From assembly GCA_017618515.1 (NCBI GenBank), contig JAFZUB010000027.1:1-9302 (forward strand): a DNA stretch of 9,302 bases. The letters are read 5' to 3'. Under the pieces are notes generated by a model. That model made no database searches and was not told where the DNA came from. It saw nothing but the letters and a program-made list of their open reading frames with translations. The position numbers and the translations under genes are program-made. Below are positions 7,028 through 9,302 of this stretch, piece after piece. Numbering within the stretch: position 1 is the first letter of the stretch; each line of letters begins with the position of its first letter. The stretch comes from Bacteroidaceae bacterium (GTDB lineage Bacteria > Bacteroidota > Bacteroidia > Bacteroidales > Bacteroidaceae).

Positions 7028-7055
7028 GTGAAAAGCGAAAAGTGAAAAGTGAGAA
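7028..7055 (+). repeat. Four-unit GTGAAAA heptanucleotide array upstream of rpsP
   Basis: Four tandem 7-nt units: GTGAAAA, GCGAAAA, GTGAAAA, GTGAGAA. The array has the same unit length and unit count (28 bp) as the AAATYTC arrays at 161-188 and 8861-8888 but a different sequence. It lies between the acetyltransferase stop codon and the rpsP -7 box. Confidence 0.8.
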
Positions 7056-7074
7056 ATCTTTTAGAAATGGGGAA

Positions 7075-7737
7075 TTATTTTCCCTTTTCCTGCAATTTCG
7101 CCACAAAATCATCAATATTTGCGTCTGTCAGTGGCTGTTGAAACAGACTGATGTGCTCTTTCAGCACCTCATCGGGCTGCTCCCACCAACGCGACTCTAT
7201 CAGCTTCTGGCGCACACCCTCGTCAAAGCGATACTTGATGACGCGCGCTGGCACTCCTGCCACGATAGCGTAGGGAGGCACATCCTTCGTCACCACAGCA
7301 CCGGCGCCCACCACGGCACCCACGCCCACGGTGATGCCGCTCATAAGCATCGCGTTGCTGCCTATCCACGCATCATCGCAGATGGCGGTGCGCGGAAAAT
7401 CGTCGGCATTCTCGGCCACGTCCTCGGCCACCCAAGCCGTGCGGGTGGCGTTGCGGCGCAATGAGAAGATGGGCGAGGTGGAGGCGTTGGCCAAGGTGTG
7501 CGAGGCAAGCCCTGCCATCACATTGTTGCCGATGGAGCAGAAGCGCCCCACATCTATATTGGTTAGCCACGAGTGGGCTGCCACATAAGAGTGGGCCCCG
7601 ATGACTGAAGTCCTGACCTTACAACCACGATGCACATAGGCCGTAGGCGCAACCTTTGAGCCTGCATACACACACGCGGTGAGCGAGATATTGCGCTTAA
7701 ACACGTTGCCGATAAGCTGAAAGATAAACTTAAGCAT
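7075..7737 (-). CDS. Left-handed beta-helix acyltransferase (CatB/Vat-like), probable surface-glycan O-acetyltransferase
   Basis: 220 residues. Transfers an acyl group, usually acetyl from acetyl-CoA, to a hydroxyl; the acceptor is unknown. Hexapeptide repeats build the beta-helix at about 22-76 ([25 protein letters not shown]) and 118-165 ([20 protein letters not shown] then [23 protein letters not shown]). His80 in A-S-H-T is in the position of the catalytic His of the xenobiotic acetyltransferases. R-W-W near 183-185 is typical of the C-terminal helix. The family includes chloramphenicol and streptogramin acetyltransferases, but the glycosyltransferase gene only 15 bp upstream makes glycan modification more likely. 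The two are likely co-transcribed; the 3' side runs into the rpsP promoter region with no clear terminator. Confidence 0.9.
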   Translation of the reverse strand: MLKFIFQLIGNVFKRNISLTACVYAGSKVAPTAYVHRGCKVRTSVIGAHSYVAAHSWLTNIDVGRFCSIGNNVMAGLASHTLANASTSPIFSLRRNATRTAWVAEDVAENADDFPRTAICDDAWIGSNAMLMSGITVGVGAVVGAGAVVTKDVPPYAIVAGVPARVIKYRFDEGVRQKLIESRWWEQPDEVLKEHISLFQQPLTDANIDDFVAKLQEKGK

Positions 7738-7752
7738 TATTCTATAAGTTGT

Positions 7753-8862
7753 TTATATTAAGACAGTTTTGAAAACCTCAATTTGGTGGTCCACGTTCCA
7801 GCGGGCGTCAATCTCGGCGAACGCGGCAGCAGCCGTGGCGGCACGCTCCTCTTCGGTGCGGCAGAGCCATTTGCTGACCACTCGGGCGAGGTCGTCGGCA
7901 TCATACTGGCGGAAGAAATCGCCCGTCACCCCGGCCTTGATGCACTCAAACTCTGGTCCCTGCCAGGGCAGGTTGTTGTGCGTCACCACCGGACACCCGA
8001 ACGACAGTGCGTGGATTGCCGTGAGCCCCACATTGCCGGGCGACACACACAGCGTGGCATTGTAGAACAGCTCCGCCAGTCGCTCGTCGTCATAGCAGGG
8101 GCCGTAGAGCCATACGCTGTCGGTGATGCCCGCCTCGGCGGCAAACTTATCCACGCCCACGTTCTCCGAGTCCTTGCCCACAAACACGAGGTTCGTGCTC
8201 AGGCCCTGCGCCTTGAGCTTCGCCGCTGCCTCCACCATGAGGTCCAGGCGCTTGTACTGCTGTATGCGTCCGCAGTAGAGCAGCACCGGGTTGTCATTGC
8301 CGAAGTGCGAGACATACACGTCCGTCTTCTTCAGATTGTCGCGCATCTGCTTGAGCTTCGGCGAGTCGAGCGAGTTGCCTATCACCTTAATCTTGCTCTC
8401 GCGGATGCCGCCATCTATGAGCAGTTGGCGTGCATAGTTGTTGTAGGTAAGTATCTCATTGAAAAGAGAATAAAACCATTTGCTGATGCGCCTCTTTATG
8501 CCGCTCTCGCGCCCATACCAGCCGTGTGTCCAGCACACCGTGCGCTTGCCCATAATCCGTGCGAACAGCAAAATCACCCACGACGACAGGCAGTAGGCCT
8601 CGCCGAGCATCAGGTACTGGCGGTAGGGTCTGAACACCTGGCGCACCGCCCCACTCTGCCAATAGAACTTGCCGAAAAGACGGCGGTTCTTCAGCAACCG
8701 TGTGAAGCCAGGCAGCTGCCCATAGTCGAAAGTCTTGATTGACTTCGTATAGGCCGTGTCGGGGCCGAAACAGAAATCTATGTCGAAGTTGTCGGCCAGC
8801 GCTTTGAATATCGCCCAGCGGTAGTGCGCCCCGCTATTGTATATGCAGCAGATAGAGTTCAA
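7753..8862 (-). CDS. GT4-type glycosyltransferase for a surface glycan
   Basis: 369 residues with the GT-B two-domain layout. It moves a sugar from a nucleotide sugar to a growing glycan, probably at the cytoplasmic face of the inner membrane. The N-terminal domain opens with I-C-C-I-Y-N-S-G-A-H-Y-R (4-15), as in acceptor-binding domains. The C-terminal domain has L-Y-C-G-R-I-Q-Q-Y-K-R-L-D (195-207) and S-P-G-N-V-G-L-T-A-I-H-A-L-S-F-G-C-P-V-V (274-293). The latter replaces the usual E-G-F-G-L-x3-E-A: the first Glu is absent and the second is His. I recall a subfamily with such P-G-x-V-G-L-T-A-I-H sequences, so it is probably active. The start is TTG at 8862, since an in-frame TGA lies two codons upstream and no ATG comes before the conserved N-terminus. 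A four-unit repeat lies directly upstream. Donor and acceptor sugars cannot be told. Confidence 0.9.
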   Translation of the reverse strand: MNSICCIYNSGAHYRWAIFKALADNFDIDFCFGPDTAYTKSIKTFDYGQLPGFTRLLKNRRLFGKFYWQSGAVRQVFRPYRQYLMLGEAYCLSSWVILLFARIMGKRTVCWTHGWYGRESGIKRRISKWFYSLFNEILTYNNYARQLLIDGGIRESKIKVIGNSLDSPKLKQMRDNLKKTDVYVSHFGNDNPVLLYCGRIQQYKRLDLMVEAAAKLKAQGLSTNLVFVGKDSENVGVDKFAAEAGITDSVWLYGPCYDDERLAELFYNATLCVSPGNVGLTAIHALSFGCPVVTHNNLPWQGPEFECIKAGVTGDFFRQYDADDLARVVSKWLCRTEEERAATAAAAFAEIDARWNVDHQIEVFKTVLI

Positions 8863-8888
8863 ATCTCAAATTTCAAATTTCAAATTTT
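8861..8888 (+). repeat. Four-unit heptanucleotide array at the start of the glycosyltransferase gene
   Basis: Four tandem 7-nt units: AAATCTC, AAATTTC, AAATTTC, AAATTTT. Its first 14 bases equal the first 14 of the array at 161-188. It overlaps the TTG start of the glycosyltransferase by two bases, so that gene's start codon is built at the edge of the repeat. Confidence 0.85.
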
Positions 8889-8894
8889 CTTCAG

Positions 8895-8924
8895 CCCTCC
8901 CCCTTCATGGGGGATCGGGGAGGG
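8895..8924. repeat. GC-rich palindrome after floA (REP-like or terminator)
   Basis: CCCTCCCC (8895-8902) and GGGGAGGG (8917-8924) form a perfect 8-bp stem with a 14-nt loop. A competing hairpin pairs CCCCC (8899-8903) with GGGGG (8909-8913) around a 5-nt loop. It starts 4 bp after the floA stop on the minus strand. It has no clean T-run in the floA direction (AAGAAAATTTG follows), so a repeated extragenic palindrome is as likely as an intrinsic terminator. Confidence 0.6.
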
Positions 8925-8927
8925 GGT

Positions 8928-9302
8928 CTATTTGTCCTTCTTAAGGATCTCCTTTGCCGCCCCCAGATCCATCTTGCCGATATTCTCACGCATCGAGGCG
9001 TCAGCCTTCACCTGCTGCAGCTTGTAGTAGTCCATAAAACCCATGTTGCCATCCCTGAGAGCCTGCGCCAGAGCCTTGGGCACCTCAGCCTCGGCCATGA
9101 TCACCTGGGCGCGGGCATCCTGTGCCTTGGCCACATTCTCCTGCTCGAGGGCCACAGCCATTGCGCGGCGCTCCTCGGCCTTGGCCTGAGCGATATTCTT
9201 GTCGGCCTCGGCCTGATCCATCTGCAGCTGTGCACCTATGTTCTTACCTACGTCGATGTCAGCGATATCGATACTCAGAATCTCAAATGCCGTACCGGCA
9301 TC
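8928..9302 (-). CDS. floA: Flotillin-like protein FloA, C-terminal part (5' end outside window)
   Basis: Membrane-associated SPFH-related scaffold (UPF0365, B. subtilis YqfA/FloA) that organises functional membrane microdomains. About 124 codons are visible and the membrane anchor and most of the SPFH part lie outside. The frame enters with [24 protein letters not shown], a signature shared with B. subtilis FloA. Then come [23 protein letters not shown] (coiled-coil forming) and [23 protein letters not shown]. An internal ATG at 9221 is not the start because the family motif continues upstream in the same frame. The C-terminus ends with K-K-D-K and TAG. The glycosyltransferase gene lies 65 bp downstream on the same strand, separated by a palindrome and a heptad array, so co-transcription is possible but not certain. 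Confidence 0.93.
   Translation of the reverse strand, partial: DAGTAFEILSIDIADIDVGKNIGAQLQMDQAEADKNIAQAKAEERRAMAVALEQENVAKAQDARAQVIMAEAEVPKALAQALRDGNMGFMDYYKLQQVKADASMRENIGKMDLGAAKEILKKDK

Noticed and set aside
7075..7737. Acetyltransferase as a chloramphenicol or streptogramin resistance gene
   Set aside because: The fold and catalytic His fit the xenobiotic acetyltransferase family, but the adjacent glycosyltransferase and the absence of mobile or resistance context favour a glycan-modifying role. Sequence alone does not decide it fully.
7783..8742. A 319-codon open frame on the plus strand opposite the glycosyltransferase
   Set aside because: Wholly antisense to a well-supported gene, His/Ala/Leu-rich without a recognisable fold. 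It is a by-product of the GC-rich codon usage of the real gene.

Overview
The window looks like chromosomal DNA from a Bacteroidales bacterium, most like Prevotella or a close relative. Three things point there. Upstream regions carry the Bacteroidetes -7 box TAnnTTTG, in one case with a TTTG 19 bp upstream, and have A/T-rich leaders without Shine-Dalgarno sequences. Ribosomal protein S16 has a long Ala/Lys/Glu-rich tail. The gene set (TonB-dependent receptor, class I BirA, FloA) also fits. No insertion sequence, phage, CRISPR array, tRNA or rRNA was seen. Most of the window is housekeeping or cell-surface genes, and no clearly new multi-gene system is visible.

Left part (1-2986, plus strand): the 3' end of a Ppx/GppA-type phosphatase gene runs through a TAATG stop/start overlap into a small secreted Cys/His-rich protein gene. 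About 40 bp later comes a TonB-dependent outer-membrane receptor gene. The last two look like a metal-uptake pair, though the metal is inferred rather than shown.

Middle (2987-6957): three minus-strand genes, birA (biotin ligase), a MATE/DinF exporter overlapping it by 29 bp, and pyrH (UMP kinase), the last with its own good promoter. The receptor and pyrH genes converge with no bases between their stop codons. tadA (tRNA adenosine deaminase) diverges from birA across a short region with back-to-back -7 boxes. It converges on rpsP (S16), and an 11-bp perfect hairpin between the two should terminate transcription from both sides.

Right part (7075-9302, minus strand): the 3' end of floA (flotillin-like scaffold), then a GT4-type glycosyltransferase and a left-handed beta-helix acetyltransferase. 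The last two probably act together on a surface glycan.

The most unusual feature is a set of short A/T-rich heptanucleotide arrays, each exactly four units (28 bp): at 161-188 inside the phosphatase gene, at 7028-7055 upstream of the rpsP -7 box, and at 8861-8888 between floA and the glycosyltransferase. Single copies of the same motif sit at both ends of the MATE gene, and two genes appear to start at TTG codons inside it. A GC-rich palindrome after floA adds to this repeat content.
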